Source: an uncultured Caulobacterales bacterium (GTDB lineage: Bacteria > Pseudomonadota > Alphaproteobacteria > Caulobacterales > Maricaulaceae). Taken from it: a DNA stretch of 64,000 nt. Both the position numbers and the translations under genes were made by a program. Below the pieces are notes generated by a model, which was not told where the DNA came from, ran no database searches, and saw nothing but the letters and a program-made list of their open reading frames with translations. Shown piece by piece: positions 46,974 to 57,112 of the stretch; position 1 is the stretch's first letter; each line of letters begins with the position of its first letter. The stretch is taken from assembly GCA_947503715.1 (NCBI GenBank), contig CANNER010000003.1, positions 62,001 to 126,000 of the forward strand, given 5' to 3'.

Positions 46974-48386
46974 ATGAGCCACCCCGTCGTCACACGTTTT
47001 GCCCCCTCGCCCACCGGATATTTACATATTGGCGGGGCCAGAACAGCCTTGTTCAATTACTATTTTGCCAAGAAAATGGGTGGGACATTTCGCCTGCGCG
47101 TGGAAGATACTGACAAAGCCCGCAGTACGGAGGATGCGACCCGCGCGATTCTCGACGGGATGGCATGGCTCGGCGTCAAACATGATGGCGATGTCGTCTA
47201 TCAAAGCCGCAATGCTGACGACCACGTCGCCGCCGCCGAGACGATGCTGGCAAATGGCACGGCCTATCGCTGTTATGCGACTGATGAAGAGGTCGACGCT
47301 CTCAAAGCCGAAGCCCGCGAAAACAACCGCGCCTTCCGTAGCCCCTATCGCGACAGCACGGACGAAAAAGACGCCCCCTTCGCCGTTCGCTTCCGTGTGC
47401 CTGAAGGACAGACCGTTATTCAGGATCATGTGCAGGGCGAAGTCAAATGGGACAATTCTACCTTTGACGACCTCGTCCTCCTGCGTGCGGACAGAACGCC
47501 GACTTATATGCTGGCGGTTGTTGTGGATGATCACAATATGGGCGTGACCCATGTCATTCGCGGCGACGATCACCTCATCAATGCCGGACGCCAGACACAG
47601 CTCTATCAAGCTTTGGGTTGGAACGTCCCACAATGGGCACATGTGCCTCTTATTCATGGGCCGGACGGAAAGAAACTCTCGAAACGTCACGGCGCACTCG
47701 GGGTCGAAGCTTATGAGGAGTTGGGCTACCTGCCTTCCGGTCTTCGTAATTATCTGATGAAGCTGGGCTGGTCCCATGGGGATGTAGAAATTTTCCTGAC
47801 GGATGAAGCCCTTACCGAAGCGTTCTCGCTTGATGGGATTACAAGTTCTCCCGCGCGGCTTGATTTCGACAAAATGGACTTTATCAACGCGCAGCATATG
47901 GCGGAGATGTCAGATAATAATCTGATGACACTGGCCCTGCCCTTCCTCGAAAATGTTAATAATGGCCCGCTGGACGCGACGGTTTCCGCCCGTATTCTCG
48001 CCGCCATGCCGACACTGAAACCGCGCGCAAAAACGCTGCCGGAACTGGCCGACCAAGCGCATTACCTGATGGACATTCGCCCCCTCGAAATTACGGGGAA
48101 AACGGCCAAACCGCTCAAGCGTGACGGCGCGATTGAGATTGTCGAGGCTTTGACTCAAGGCTTCAAATCCCGCAAAGACGCGCCATGGACGGCAGACGCC
48201 CTACAGGCCCTGCTCACAGACTTTGCGACTGAACGCGAACTTGGCTTTGGCCGTATCGGACAACCCATCCGCGCGGCCCTGACCGGCGGCTCACCCTCGC
48301 CCGATCTATCCGTCGTTTTGGCCCTGTTGGGACAGGACGAGACAATCGGGCGTCTGGAAGATGCCATTTCGCAATTCAAATCGTAA
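46974..48386 (+). CDS. gltX: Glutamyl-tRNA synthetase
   Basis: Charges tRNA-Glu (and possibly tRNA-Gln, to be amidated by GatCAB). The ATG at 46974 ([21 protein letters not shown]) gives 470 aa, with class I signatures HIGG (HIGH) and [10 protein letters not shown] (KMSKS). The upstream open frame from 46947 has no support. Divergent from comEC and followed 25 bp later by gltA. Confidence 0.97.
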   Translation: MSHPVVTRFAPSPTGYLHIGGARTALFNYYFAKKMGGTFRLRVEDTDKARSTEDATRAILDGMAWLGVKHDGDVVYQSRNADDHVAAAETMLANGTAYRCYATDEEVDALKAEARENNRAFRSPYRDSTDEKDAPFAVRFRVPEGQTVIQDHVQGEVKWDNSTFDDLVLLRADRTPTYMLAVVVDDHNMGVTHVIRGDDHLINAGRQTQLYQALGWNVPQWAHVPLIHGPDGKKLSKRHGALGVEAYEELGYLPSGLRNYLMKLGWSHGDVEIFLTDEALTEAFSLDGITSSPARLDFDKMDFINAQHMAEMSDNNLMTLALPFLENVNNGPLDATVSARILAAMPTLKPRAKTLPELADQAHYLMDIRPLEITGKTAKPLKRDGAIEIVEALTQGFKSRKDAPWTADALQALLTDFATERELGFGRIGQPIRAALTGGSPSPDLSVVLALLGQDETIGRLEDAISQFKS

Positions 48387-48411
48387 GAATAATAAAAAGG
48401 TAAAGAGAGAT

Positions 48412-49713
48412 ATGGAAAACAAGATCACGCAGACCGGCACGGCCACGATGACAATCGACGGAAAGAGCTATGACCTCCCGATCATGAAGGGCAGCATGGG
48501 CGCGCCCGGCATTGATGTTCGAACACTCTATAAACAGACGGGCCATTTCACATTTGATCCGGGTTTTACCTCGACCTGTTCCACAGAAAGCCAGATCACC
48601 TTTATCGATGGCGGCGAAGGGCAATTGCTTTATCGCGGTTACGACATTGAGCAATTGGCGGAACAATCCACCTCGCTGGAAGTCGCCTATCTCCTCATCA
48701 ATGGTGAGCTGCCGACGAAATCGGAATTCGAAACCTTCGAAAACACGATTACCAATCACACCATGTTGCACGACAAAGTCGAGAGCTTCTTCCAAGGCTA
48801 TCGCCGCGACAGCCATCCGATGTCCATGCTCTGCGGAACAGTCGGCGCACTCTCCGGTTTCTACCATGATGACCAGCATACGACCGAAGATGAGGCCCGG
48901 AACGTCGCGATCCACCGCATCATTGCGAAAATTCCGACACTCGCGGCGCGTTGCTACAAATATCGCGTTGGTCAGCCACATGTCTATCCACAGAATGACC
49001 TGTCCTATGCGGGTAACTTCCTGCGCATGTGTTTCGCCGTTCCGGCCGAGCCCTATGAGGTGAACCCGATTATCGAACGCGCTATGGATAAGATTTTCAT
49101 CCTGCATATGGATCACGAGCAGAATGCATCGACATCAACTGTGCGTCTCGCCGGCTCATCCGGTGCGAACCCATATGCCTGTATCGCGGCGGGTACGGCC
49201 TGTCTCTGGGGTCCGTCCCATGGCGGTGCGAATGAAGCGGCGTTGAATATGCTGAAGGAAATCGGCACTGTTGACCGCATTCCGGAATATATCGCCCGTG
49301 CGAAAGACAAGAATGACCCCTTCCGCCTGATGGGCTTCGGTCACCGCGTTTATAAGGCGACTGACCCGCGTGCGAAAGTTATGCGCCGCACGACCCATGA
49401 AGTCCTCGGCGAGTTGGGTATTACCAACCCCGTCCTCGAAGTCGCCATGGAACTTGAGAAGATTGCGACAAGCGAAGAATATTTCGTCAAACGCGGTCTC
49501 TATCCGAATGTCGATTTCTACTCCGGTATCGTCCTCTCCGCCCTCGGTTTCCCAACCGATATGTTCACCGTCCTCTTCGCCCTCGCACGGACAACGGGTT
49601 GGATTTCGCAGTGGAATGAGATGTTGGAAGACCCAACACAGCGTATCGGACGCCCGCGTCAGCTTTATTCCGGTGCGACAACCCGCGACTTCGTCCCGAT
49701 GGACAAGCGCTAG
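48412..49713 (+). CDS. gltA: Citrate synthase
   Basis: Condenses oxaloacetate and acetyl-CoA at the entry to the TCA cycle. The ATG at 48412 ([18 protein letters not shown]) follows an AAAGAGAGA ribosome binding site; the frame from 48361 lies in gltX. In 433 aa the type II hexameric form shows [35 protein letters not shown] and [17 protein letters not shown], with catalytic His and Asp. The stop codon overlaps the stop of convergent lpxB. Confidence 0.97.
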   Translation: MENKITQTGTATMTIDGKSYDLPIMKGSMGAPGIDVRTLYKQTGHFTFDPGFTSTCSTESQITFIDGGEGQLLYRGYDIEQLAEQSTSLEVAYLLINGELPTKSEFETFENTITNHTMLHDKVESFFQGYRRDSHPMSMLCGTVGALSGFYHDDQHTTEDEARNVAIHRIIAKIPTLAARCYKYRVGQPHVYPQNDLSYAGNFLRMCFAVPAEPYEVNPIIERAMDKIFILHMDHEQNASTSTVRLAGSSGANPYACIAAGTACLWGPSHGGANEAALNMLKEIGTVDRIPEYIARAKDKNDPFRLMGFGHRVYKATDPRAKVMRRTTHEVLGELGITNPVLEVAMELEKIATSEEYFVKRGLYPNVDFYSGIVLSALGFPTDMFTVLFALARTTGWISQWNEMLEDPTQRIGRPRQLYSGATTRDFVPMDKR

Positions 49714-50855
49714 TCGAGAATTTGAAGAATGGCTTGCGCGGCTCTCGCGCTGGCCGTTTCATCCGGCTGACCCGCCATTAATCGGGTCTGTTCCAATAAC
49801 GCGTCGCGTGCAGCGGCGCGTTTTTTTGTGTCTGATAAGTATGGGATGAGCGCATCTGCCAAGGCCTCGCCCGTGACCTCATTCTGCAAAAACTCCGGCA
49901 TCAGCTTTTCATTCGCGGCGATGTTCACAATTGAAATATGGTTGGGCTGGAAAATCCGGCTGACAATTGCATGGGTCACGGCCGACATCCGATAGGCCAC
50001 GACAGTAGGTACACCCGCACAGGCCAATTGCGTTGTCACGGTTCCTGAACAGGCCAGCGCCGCCATTGAACAGGACATCGCATCCAGCTTCGCCGATTCA
50101 GGGAGAAGGATCATATCATTCATGCGCAGGTCTTTGGCCGCCTGCGCTCCGACTTCTTTCGCGACAGATTCGGAGACGGGACAGAGAATGGCAAGGTCCG
50201 GCAGACGCTGCCGTAAAATCTGCACTGCGTCTGTAAATGCAGGCGATAACCGGACGACTTCGCCGACGCGGCTGCCGAGGAAAACGGACAATATTGGACG
50301 GTCGCTAAGATTATATTGCTGTCGCAATTTATTCGGATCACCCGCACCATAATCCGTATCGAAAACAGCATTGCCGACATAATGCGTGTCTAAGCCGTGG
50401 GGCGTGAACCAATCCGGCTCAAAGCTATGTATCGCCAGAAGTCCGTCAACGTGATCGGCTAAAACCTTCGCCCGCTTGGGTCGAGTCGCCCAAACCTGCG
50501 GCGCGACATATTTGATGATCTTCCCATTATATCCTGCTTTTCGCAATCGCTTGGCCAGGCGGATCATGAAGCCATAACTGTCAATAAGAATGACGGCATC
50601 CGGCTGCGCCTCGAGAATGCGCGCCGTACTTTGTTTTAGCCCTTCCAAGATGACCGGAATTTTTGTCAGAACTTCTGTAAACCCTATAATGGCAAGACCT
50701 TCTGTTGGCATCTGACTTGGTATGCCAATCGCCTGCATTTTTGGACCACCTATACCGGCGAGTGAGAGCCTTGGTAACTCAGCTCTGAGCGCTTGCGCCA
50801 ATTCCGCGCCGAGATGATCAGCAGAGGGTTCAACGGCAATGAGGTAAATTCTCAT
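49710..50855 (-). CDS. lpxB: Lipid-A-disaccharide synthase
   Basis: Glycosyltransferase (GT19) joining two acylated glucosamines in lipid A synthesis at the inner face of the membrane. The 381-aa protein has [17 protein letters not shown], the family's FTEVL...[22 protein letters not shown] region, [15 protein letters not shown] and [22 protein letters not shown]. Its ATG overlaps the lpxI stop (ATGA). Last gene of the minus-strand envelope cluster; its stop overlaps that of gltA. Confidence 0.97.
   Translation of the reverse strand: MRIYLIAVEPSADHLGAELAQALRAELPRLSLAGIGGPKMQAIGIPSQMPTEGLAIIGFTEVLTKIPVILEGLKQSTARILEAQPDAVILIDSYGFMIRLAKRLRKAGYNGKIIKYVAPQVWATRPKRAKVLADHVDGLLAIHSFEPDWFTPHGLDTHYVGNAVFDTDYGAGDPNKLRQQYNLSDRPILSVFLGSRVGEVVRLSPAFTDAVQILRQRLPDLAILCPVSESVAKEVGAQAAKDLRMNDMILLPESAKLDAMSCSMAALACSGTVTTQLACAGVPTVVAYRMSAVTHAIVSRIFQPNHISIVNIAANEKLMPEFLQNEVTGEALADALIPYLSDTKKRAAARDALLEQTRLMAGQPDETASARAAQAILQILD
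49798..49827 (+). terminator. Intrinsic terminator of gltA, inside the lpxB 3' end
   Basis: AACGCGTCGC (49798-49807), loop GTGCA, GCGGCGCGTT (49813-49822): a 10-bp stem with one T-G pair, followed by a run of seven T (49821-49827). It lies 85 bp past the gltA stop, entirely within the coding region of convergent lpxB. Confidence 0.85.
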
Positions 50856-51682
50856 GTTTTCGGCGGCAGGCCCGCAATGAAAAGGCCAGCTTCATCCGCG
50901 AGACGTGTGGTTTCCTCGCGTTCCATCACAAAGGCACCCCCGGCCTCTGCAACAATACCTGCCAGGCCGGCTTCCGCCGCGTGGCGTACCGTTGCAGGCC
51001 CTAGTGTGGGCAGGTCGACGCGGATATCCTGCGTCGGCTTCACGAGTTTTGCTAAAACACCAATACGCGCGTCAGCTGTACCACGTAATTCGAGGGGTAA
51101 ATTCAAGAGCCTCGTCAACATGGCATCTGTGCCCTCCTGCGCTTCGACCGCAAGTACCACGCCCCGCGCGACGACTGCGCCCTGACCGATATCCATAGCA
51201 CCAATGGCAGCCGCCGTTTCGCAAGCTTTCAACGCATCGGACAGATGCGCCTCTGTCAGGGCAATTGAGCCGATCACGCCTTCAGTTAGCATGAGGTCGG
51301 CACAGACTTCTTGCGGGGAAATAATCCCGAAGCCCTCATCTTCGAATAGCGACAAGACCTGACGCATGAGTTCATCATCACCGCGCCCCGCGGCTTGGAT
51401 GACTTTGGGAAGATGACGGATCGCTTTGAAGTCGGGTTTTAACCGTTTGAAATCGGGGCGCTTTACGATTCCTGCAAAACAAACATGTGTGCATTTGGCT
51501 TTCTTAAGCCGCCGGACCATTTTTCCAAATTGTCCTAGGCTTAACCGATCCGCTTTCGGAAATTTTCCCTCTGCCACGAAGGGATCAAGCGCGATGATAA
51601 GACCTAACTCACCGGACTCCTCTGCCGCGGCCGCGACATGGTCCGGCAAGGCCCCACCGCCCGCAATCAAACCGATCCGCAA
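50852..51682 (-). CDS. lpxI: UDP-2,3-diacylglucosamine pyrophosphatase LpxI
   Basis: Alternative to LpxH that hydrolyses UDP-2,3-diacylglucosamine to lipid X. The best start is TTG at 51682, one base after the lpxA stop, giving LRIGLIAGGGALPDHVAAAA and 276 aa; the frame to 51751 lies inside lpxA. Further LpxI features are FAGIVKRPDFKRLKPD, DDELMRQVLSLFEDEG, DIGQGAVVARGVVLAVEAQEGTDAML and LPTLGPATV. Position between lpxA and lpxB is typical for alphaproteobacteria. Confidence 0.94.
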   Translation of the reverse strand: MRIGLIAGGGALPDHVAAAAEESGELGLIIALDPFVAEGKFPKADRLSLGQFGKMVRRLKKAKCTHVCFAGIVKRPDFKRLKPDFKAIRHLPKVIQAAGRGDDELMRQVLSLFEDEGFGIISPQEVCADLMLTEGVIGSIALTEAHLSDALKACETAAAIGAMDIGQGAVVARGVVLAVEAQEGTDAMLTRLLNLPLELRGTADARIGVLAKLVKPTQDIRVDLPTLGPATVRHAAEAGLAGIVAEAGGAFVMEREETTRLADEAGLFIAGLPPKT

Positions 51683-51683
51683 G

Positions 51684-52481
51684 TTAGCGTCCGTTCTGTG
51701 GCATGGAGAGCGACCGGTTGCCCTGCTCGCGGATAAACTCGACAATTTCATTCACGAGCTCATGATCAGCATAGAGTTTCGCCGCATCCGCGAGGCGTTC
51801 CGCAAAGGTGCCTTCCTGAGCGAATAAAAGGCGATACGCCGCGCGAAGTTCGCGGATCGACTCACGTGAAAATCCACGGCGTTTTAAGCCCACAACATTG
51901 AGTCCTGCCAAATGGGCTGCATTCCCGAGAACAAAACCATATGGAATAACGTCACCAATCACGGTCGCCATACCGCCGACAAACGCATGCGCCCCAATGC
52001 GTGTATGTTGATGAATAGCGCAGAGCCCACCCAAGACGGCATGGTCACCAATTGTGACATTCCCGCCAATTTGTGCGCCGTTCGACACGACGACGTGGTT
52101 TCCCATCTGACCCTCATGCGCGAGATGCGTGCCCACCATGAAATAACAATCATGGCCAATACGCGTAATCGGCTTGCCAATATCTGTGCCCGGATGAATA
52201 TTCACGTTCTCACGAAAGATAGATCGCGCCCCGATCTCAATCCCGACAGGGCCACCCTTATGTTTTAAATCCTGCGGCGGATAACCCATGGAAACAAAGG
52301 GATATAGGATACAATCCTCTGCAATTTTGGTGTTCCCCGTCAGATTAACTTGCCCGACAAGATTAACACGGTCGCCTAAAACGACATCCGGTCCCACCAC
52401 ACAATAGGGCCCAATCGTGACACCGTCCCCCAGTTGCGCCTTCGAATCAACAAGGGCTGTTTCATGTATCGTAACGCTCAT
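51684..52481 (-). CDS. lpxA: UDP-N-acetylglucosamine O-acyltransferase
   Basis: First enzyme of lipid A synthesis. The 265-aa protein is a left-handed beta helix built of hexapeptide repeats (IGPYCVVGPDVVLGDRVNLVG and so on), with the catalytic-region HLAHEGQMGNHVV and a C-terminal helical domain (RRGFSRESIRELRAAYRLLF). It lies 9 bp after fabZ. Confidence 0.97.
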   Translation of the reverse strand: MSVTIHETALVDSKAQLGDGVTIGPYCVVGPDVVLGDRVNLVGQVNLTGNTKIAEDCILYPFVSMGYPPQDLKHKGGPVGIEIGARSIFRENVNIHPGTDIGKPITRIGHDCYFMVGTHLAHEGQMGNHVVVSNGAQIGGNVTIGDHAVLGGLCAIHQHTRIGAHAFVGGMATVIGDVIPYGFVLGNAAHLAGLNVVGLKRRGFSRESIRELRAAYRLLFAQEGTFAERLADAAKLYADHELVNEIVEFIREQGNRSLSMPQNGR

Positions 52482-52490
52482 GGCAGAGCC

Positions 52491-52934
52491 TTACATCGGC
52501 ATTTGCGTCGCCGCAAACTTCACGTCGACCGCGCGAGCCCCATTTACGTCAATATGGCCTTGGAATTTATAATATCCGCGACGGTGGCGTAGGATTTCAG
52601 CGTGAATATGCATAACTTCGCCGGGTTTGACGGAACGGCGGAACTTGGCCTCTTCAACACCGGTGAACGCAATGAAATGATCTGACTTCAAGCCGCCTTG
52701 CAAACACACAATTAACGCACCCGCTTGGGCGGCGGCCTCAATCATTAAAACGCCCGGCATGATGGGAAGGTCGGGGAAATGACCTTTGAAAATATCCCAA
52801 TCAGTATCGACCAGAGTCTCGGCAGAAATTGATGTTTCATCTGCGACTAAGATGCGATCAATGAATAGCATCGGATCCCGATGCGGCAGGAAAGTTTGAA
52901 CGCCATCGCGCTCTATCGGAAAGACATATGTCAT
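52491..52934 (-). CDS. fabZ: 3-hydroxyacyl-[acyl-carrier-protein] dehydratase FabZ
   Basis: Dehydrates 3-hydroxyacyl-ACP in fatty-acid elongation; competes with LpxA/LpxD for the same ACP substrates. The 147-aa hot-dog protein has FLPHRDPMLFIDRI and the catalytic His and Glu in GHFPDLPIMPGVLMIEAAAQAG. Its ATG overlaps the lpxD stop by 4 bp. Confidence 0.97.
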   Translation of the reverse strand: MTYVFPIERDGVQTFLPHRDPMLFIDRILVADETSISAETLVDTDWDIFKGHFPDLPIMPGVLMIEAAAQAGALIVCLQGGLKSDHFIAFTGVEEAKFRRSVKPGEVMHIHAEILRHRRGYYKFQGHIDVNGARAVDVKFAATQMPM

Positions 52935-53920
52935 TTTTTCGAGAGCTTCTTCAGCGTTGCCACATTCCGCATATGTTCACGGATCGGCATGGCGGGCACA
53001 CCGGACCACATTTCTCCATCAGGAATATCGCTCATCGCGCCACCAAAAGCGGCAAGGATAGATCCTTCACCAATATTCACATGATCGGCCGTCGCCGCAC
53101 GACCGCCAAAGAGCGCTTTCTTGCCGATGCGACAACTGCCGGATACGCCGGTATGTCCGGCCAACATGGCCCCTTCATCGATAAACACATTATGTCCGAC
53201 TTGAACCAAGTTGTCGATTTTCACGTGGTCCATTAGAACCGTATCGCCCAATTGTCCCCGATCAACGCAACTATTGGACCCGATATGAACGTCGTTATGG
53301 ATCACGACTCGACCCAGATGGGGAATGTTAAATAGCCCGTGTTCATCCTCGGCAATGCCAAAACCGGATCCGCCAATTACAGTACTGGATTTGACGGAAC
53401 ACCGATCGCCCATGATTGTAAAAGCGATATGTGTCAGCGGGCCAATCTGACAGTCCTCGCCGATAATCACACCCTCATCAATGACGGCATGCGGCCCGAT
53501 TTTTGTATTTGCCCCGACTGAAACGCCTGCGCCAATAATCGCGGATGGATGAATTTGGGATGTTTCGTGAATAGCTTGAGGACCCGAATTCTCAGTACCC
53601 TCTGTCGCCAATGTCTGCGTTAGCCGTGCAAATCGTCCGCGCGGATTATCCGTGACCAGGGCGATCATGCCCTTTTCAATGACGAGTGGCGCGAGGCGCT
53701 CTGTCGTAAAACAAGCGGTTGCTTTCGCCGTTTCCAGCTGCGCCCTACGCCGTTTATCCGAGAAAAATGTGATCTCGCCAGATTGGCTCTCAAACAGGCT
53801 GGCGGGGGCGAGAATAATCTCGTCACCTGCTCCGTCGACGGGCAAATCAACCCGACAGATGGTGGCAATGTCTCTCAAAGACTGGGGTTTCGCGAGCGTA
53901 TAAAACCGTGTGTCGATCAT
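52931..53920 (-). CDS. lpxD: UDP-3-O-(3-hydroxyacyl)glucosamine N-acyltransferase
   Basis: Third acylation step of lipid A. In 329 aa there is an N-terminal uridine-binding domain (about 1-105) and a beta-helix of hexapeptide repeats with GGSGFGIAEDEHGLFNIPHLGRVVI and the catalytic His region VQVGHNVFI. It is separated from skp upstream by a strong terminator, so it may also have its own promoter in the 109-bp gap. Confidence 0.96.
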   Translation of the reverse strand: MIDTRFYTLAKPQSLRDIATICRVDLPVDGAGDEIILAPASLFESQSGEITFFSDKRRRAQLETAKATACFTTERLAPLVIEKGMIALVTDNPRGRFARLTQTLATEGTENSGPQAIHETSQIHPSAIIGAGVSVGANTKIGPHAVIDEGVIIGEDCQIGPLTHIAFTIMGDRCSVKSSTVIGGSGFGIAEDEHGLFNIPHLGRVVIHNDVHIGSNSCVDRGQLGDTVLMDHVKIDNLVQVGHNVFIDEGAMLAGHTGVSGSCRIGKKALFGGRAATADHVNIGEGSILAAFGGAMSDIPDGEMWSGVPAMPIREHMRNVATLKKLSKK

Positions 53921-53937
53921 AAGAACGCCCTAGCAGT

Positions 53938-53974
53938 AAAAAGGCCGGAATAGAACACTCATCCTATCCGGCCT
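53938..53974 (-). terminator. Intrinsic terminator between skp and lpxD
   Basis: In the minus direction AGGCCGGATAG (53974-53964) pairs with CTATTCCGGCCT (53953-53942), with one unpaired base and a 10-nt loop, followed by five T. It would end or attenuate transcription coming from bamA-skp before lpxD. Confidence 0.82.
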
Positions 53975-54029
53975 GAAACATATGATTACAATTTATGACC
54001 ATGAAGGCGACCGCCTTCATAGCAAAACT

Positions 54030-54605
54030 TTAGCCTTTGCGCGGTAGACGCTCGCGGGTAACCGGAACTGTTGTCATTTGGCTATTTAGGCGGGAAATTA
54101 CCGTATCTGTCACATCGACAGGCCCCCCATAAATGACGAGTGATTTTTCCAGCACGACATCGGCATTCCGTTCCTGCGCAATTTGATCAATGATTAGCTT
54201 GATGCGCTGAGAGACTTGGCCAATCGCCTTTTGCTCTGTAATTTTGAGCTCATTAGCCGTGTAATATTCTTCGACTTGCAGCTTTTGCTGATCTGTTTGA
54301 AGCGCTTTGGCTTGTGCCTGTAAGGCCGCATCTGAGCGAACTTCCTGCATGGATGTCTTGGTTTTCAACTGCTCCTGCAATGATTTCGCTTTTGACTCCA
54401 ATGGAGAGCGTTTGGCTTTCATCTCTGAACTTGCAGACGTGTAGATTGTCTCTAGCTGGCGCGCGACATGCTGGCCGACGAGAGAATCTTGGATAACTTT
54501 ATTTGTGTCGACCACAAGAATTGTAGACTGGGCAAAAGCTGCACCAGATAGTGTGAGAGCCAAGACGAAGCCTGTAGCAACACGAAGGATATTACGAATA
54601 AACAT
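54030..54605 (-). CDS. skp: OmpH/Skp periplasmic chaperone
   Basis: Trimeric 'jellyfish' chaperone that carries unfolded outer-membrane proteins to BamA. The 191 aa start with a Sec signal (MFIRNILRVATGFVLALTLSGAAFAQ), then a short beta strand (TILVVDTNKVIQDSLVGQHV) and long charged helices (KSKAKSLQEQLKTK-like coiled-coil region, 55-140). It lies 2 bp after bamA. Confidence 0.92.
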   Translation of the reverse strand: MFIRNILRVATGFVLALTLSGAAFAQSTILVVDTNKVIQDSLVGQHVARQLETIYTSASSEMKAKRSPLESKAKSLQEQLKTKTSMQEVRSDAALQAQAKALQTDQQKLQVEEYYTANELKITEQKAIGQVSQRIKLIIDQIAQERNADVVLEKSLVIYGGPVDVTDTVISRLNSQMTTVPVTRERLPRKG

Positions 54606-54607
54606 GA

Positions 54608-57100
54608 TTAAAACCTTGTTCGAGTTGTGAACTGGAAGGATTGACGATCGTCATACGGTTGCTTGACGATCGGCTGGGTAAAGTCGAACCGGATTGGTCC
54701 AAAAGGGCTTTCCCAGAATATACTGGCACCGACGGTGACACGCGGGTCGAGACCATCTTCAGTACGCTGACACACGACGCCCACATCTGTGACGCCCTCG
54801 CACGATTCACCGATGCGGGTTTCATCAGGAGCCGAGACGATCAGGTTAAAGACTTCCCGGTCGTCCAGAAGTCCGACTGTACCAGCTTCCAGAAACACAC
54901 TACCAAGAAGCGCATCAATACCAACTGGAAAACTCACCTCGGCATTTGCGAGCCCAAAGAGATTGCCACCCAGCGCATCTAAACGTCCGTCTTGTACACC
55001 GCCGATAAGCGTGTCGCCTGTATCGGCATTAAATTGAAGGAGACGCGGACCAACACCCGCATTGTCAAAGCCACGGAATTCAAAGTTACCTTTGAAATAA
55101 CGGTCATTAATCGACACATCATCACCGCCCCAGCCCCGGATATATCCACCGGCCAAAGTTGCGGATGCAATCACGCCCTTTGTGATCCCTTTGTAGTAGT
55201 TACCGCGAATATCGGTACGGAGATATTGAACGTCACCACCGACACCCGCAAAATCTTGGCTCAAGCGAACATCAAATCCACCGGTTGGCGTAATAGGGTC
55301 ATTACGACGATCCCAACTGAATGAATAACCAAAAATAGAAGATAGTCGTCCTCCGAGTTGATCACAAAGCGTGAGCAAGCGACGGTTTGTTGCATTCACA
55401 GATCCAGTTGATGCATTTTCGAGAAGACCCGGACACTCATTCTCCTGTGGGAACTCAATATCTTCACGACGAAGCGTGTAACGCCCATTAAACGAGGTAA
55501 ATTCGGTTAGTGGGAAGGCAAAACTGACCTGTCCACCCTGACGGGATTGACGGAAACCCGCCTCGTCCAAGAAATCGATGGTTACGTCGAAGAGATTGAA
55601 GCTGGCCGCAAGGTTTCGGCCCAAAAAGCGCGGTTCCGTAAACCGTAGGTCAATTTCACGACGGTTTGACGAGGCCCTGATGACAAAACGCACCAATTGG
55701 CCGCGACCACGAAGGTTACGTTGGGTAATGGATAGATCGACGAGAAACGCATCAGCCGAAGAGAAACCAGCAGAGAATGAAAGCTCGCCCGTGGGCTGCT
55801 CCTTCACTGCGACTTCGACAATCGCGCGATCTGGAGAAGAGCCTTGTGTTTCAGTAATTTCAACGTCTTCGAAGAAACGCAGCGCACGGACACGGTTGCG
55901 CGAACGATCCAACAAAATTCGGTTAAAAGCATCGCCTTCGACCAATTCCATTTCACGCCGGATGATCGAATCGAGCGTTGTCGTGTTCCCCACAATATCG
56001 ATCCGCTCGATATAGACGCGTGGCCCTTCCACGACGTTGAAAATCATATCGACGGTTTTCGTGTCTCGATTTCGCGTGATGCGGGGTTGAATGTCAACAA
56101 AAGCATAACCGCCAATACCGGCCGCGAAATTCAGACTGTCAATCGCATCTTCAACACGGGAAGCGTTGTAGATTTGACCCTTCCGAAACGGGACAAGATT
56201 TTCGAGGAAATTCTTATTGAGCGTATCCAGCTCGGTCTCGACCGAGATGTCGCCCCAAACATATTCATCGCCCTCGTCGACAGTGAAGGTAATGTAGAAA
56301 TCTTCTTGATCCGGGGTCAATTCAGCCACGGCAGACACGACGCGGAAATCGGCAAAGCCCCTATTCGTGTAAAATGTCCGCAGCTGCTCTTGGTCAAACT
56401 GCAAACGCCCCGGGTCATAATTGTCATTCGAGCTGAAAAACTTGTACCAAACCGACTCAGCAGTCGCGATTTCCTTACGCAACCGACGATCCGGGAATTC
56501 TGCGTTCCCAATGATGTTGATGCGCTTGACGCCGGTGACGGGGCCTTCGGTGATTTCAAAAATCAAATCGACCCGATTTTGTGGTTGCTGTACAACTTTT
56601 GGCGAAACGGTCGCTGCAAAACGACCAGATTGACGATAGAGCTCAATTATGCGGGTGACGTCTTCTTGAATACTCGCACGCGTGAAAATCGACCGCGGTT
56701 CAGCTTCGATTTCGTCCGTGATCTTATCTGTCTTGAGTGACTTATTCCCCTCAAGGATCACTCGGTTAATAATCGGATTCTCAATAACGGAAACGAGAAC
56801 ATTACCATCGCGCGGATCAATGGAGACATCCGCAAACAAACCCGTCGCATAAAGGGTTTTAACAGAGGTATCGATACGAGATTCTGAATACGGATCACCA
56901 GGCGCGATCAGAAGATAAGAAGCAACGGTGTTGGCTTCGACACGCTGGTTACCCTGCACCTGGATGGATCGTATGACCGTCGGGGCAACCTGTGGCGCGA
57001 CCGCTTCCGGCGCCTCTTGTGCAACCGCCTGAACCGTCAAAGCAAAAGAGCTAAGCAGAATAGCCCAAATGAGAACTAAATATCTAAGAGAGAAATTCAT
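54608..57100 (-). CDS. bamA: Outer-membrane protein assembly factor BamA
   Basis: Outer-membrane barrel that inserts other barrel proteins. The 830-aa protein has a signal peptide (MNFSLRYLVLIWAILLSSFA), five POTRA domains (about 40-420) and a 16-strand barrel with the lid/RGF-type region YFKGNFEFRGFDNAGVGPR and a C-terminal aromatic ending (FQFTTRTRF). skp follows at once and rseP precedes, a classical order. Confidence 0.97.
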   Translation of the reverse strand: MNFSLRYLVLIWAILLSSFALTVQAVAQEAPEAVAPQVAPTVIRSIQVQGNQRVEANTVASYLLIAPGDPYSESRIDTSVKTLYATGLFADVSIDPRDGNVLVSVIENPIINRVILEGNKSLKTDKITDEIEAEPRSIFTRASIQEDVTRIIELYRQSGRFAATVSPKVVQQPQNRVDLIFEITEGPVTGVKRINIIGNAEFPDRRLRKEIATAESVWYKFFSSNDNYDPGRLQFDQEQLRTFYTNRGFADFRVVSAVAELTPDQEDFYITFTVDEGDEYVWGDISVETELDTLNKNFLENLVPFRKGQIYNASRVEDAIDSLNFAAGIGGYAFVDIQPRITRNRDTKTVDMIFNVVEGPRVYIERIDIVGNTTTLDSIIRREMELVEGDAFNRILLDRSRNRVRALRFFEDVEITETQGSSPDRAIVEVAVKEQPTGELSFSAGFSSADAFLVDLSITQRNLRGRGQLVRFVIRASSNRREIDLRFTEPRFLGRNLAASFNLFDVTIDFLDEAGFRQSRQGGQVSFAFPLTEFTSFNGRYTLRREDIEFPQENECPGLLENASTGSVNATNRRLLTLCDQLGGRLSSIFGYSFSWDRRNDPITPTGGFDVRLSQDFAGVGGDVQYLRTDIRGNYYKGITKGVIASATLAGGYIRGWGGDDVSINDRYFKGNFEFRGFDNAGVGPRLLQFNADTGDTLIGGVQDGRLDALGGNLFGLANAEVSFPVGIDALLGSVFLEAGTVGLLDDREVFNLIVSAPDETRIGESCEGVTDVGVVCQRTEDGLDPRVTVGASIFWESPFGPIRFDFTQPIVKQPYDDRQSFQFTTRTRF

Positions 57101-57112
57101 AATCCGTCCAGC

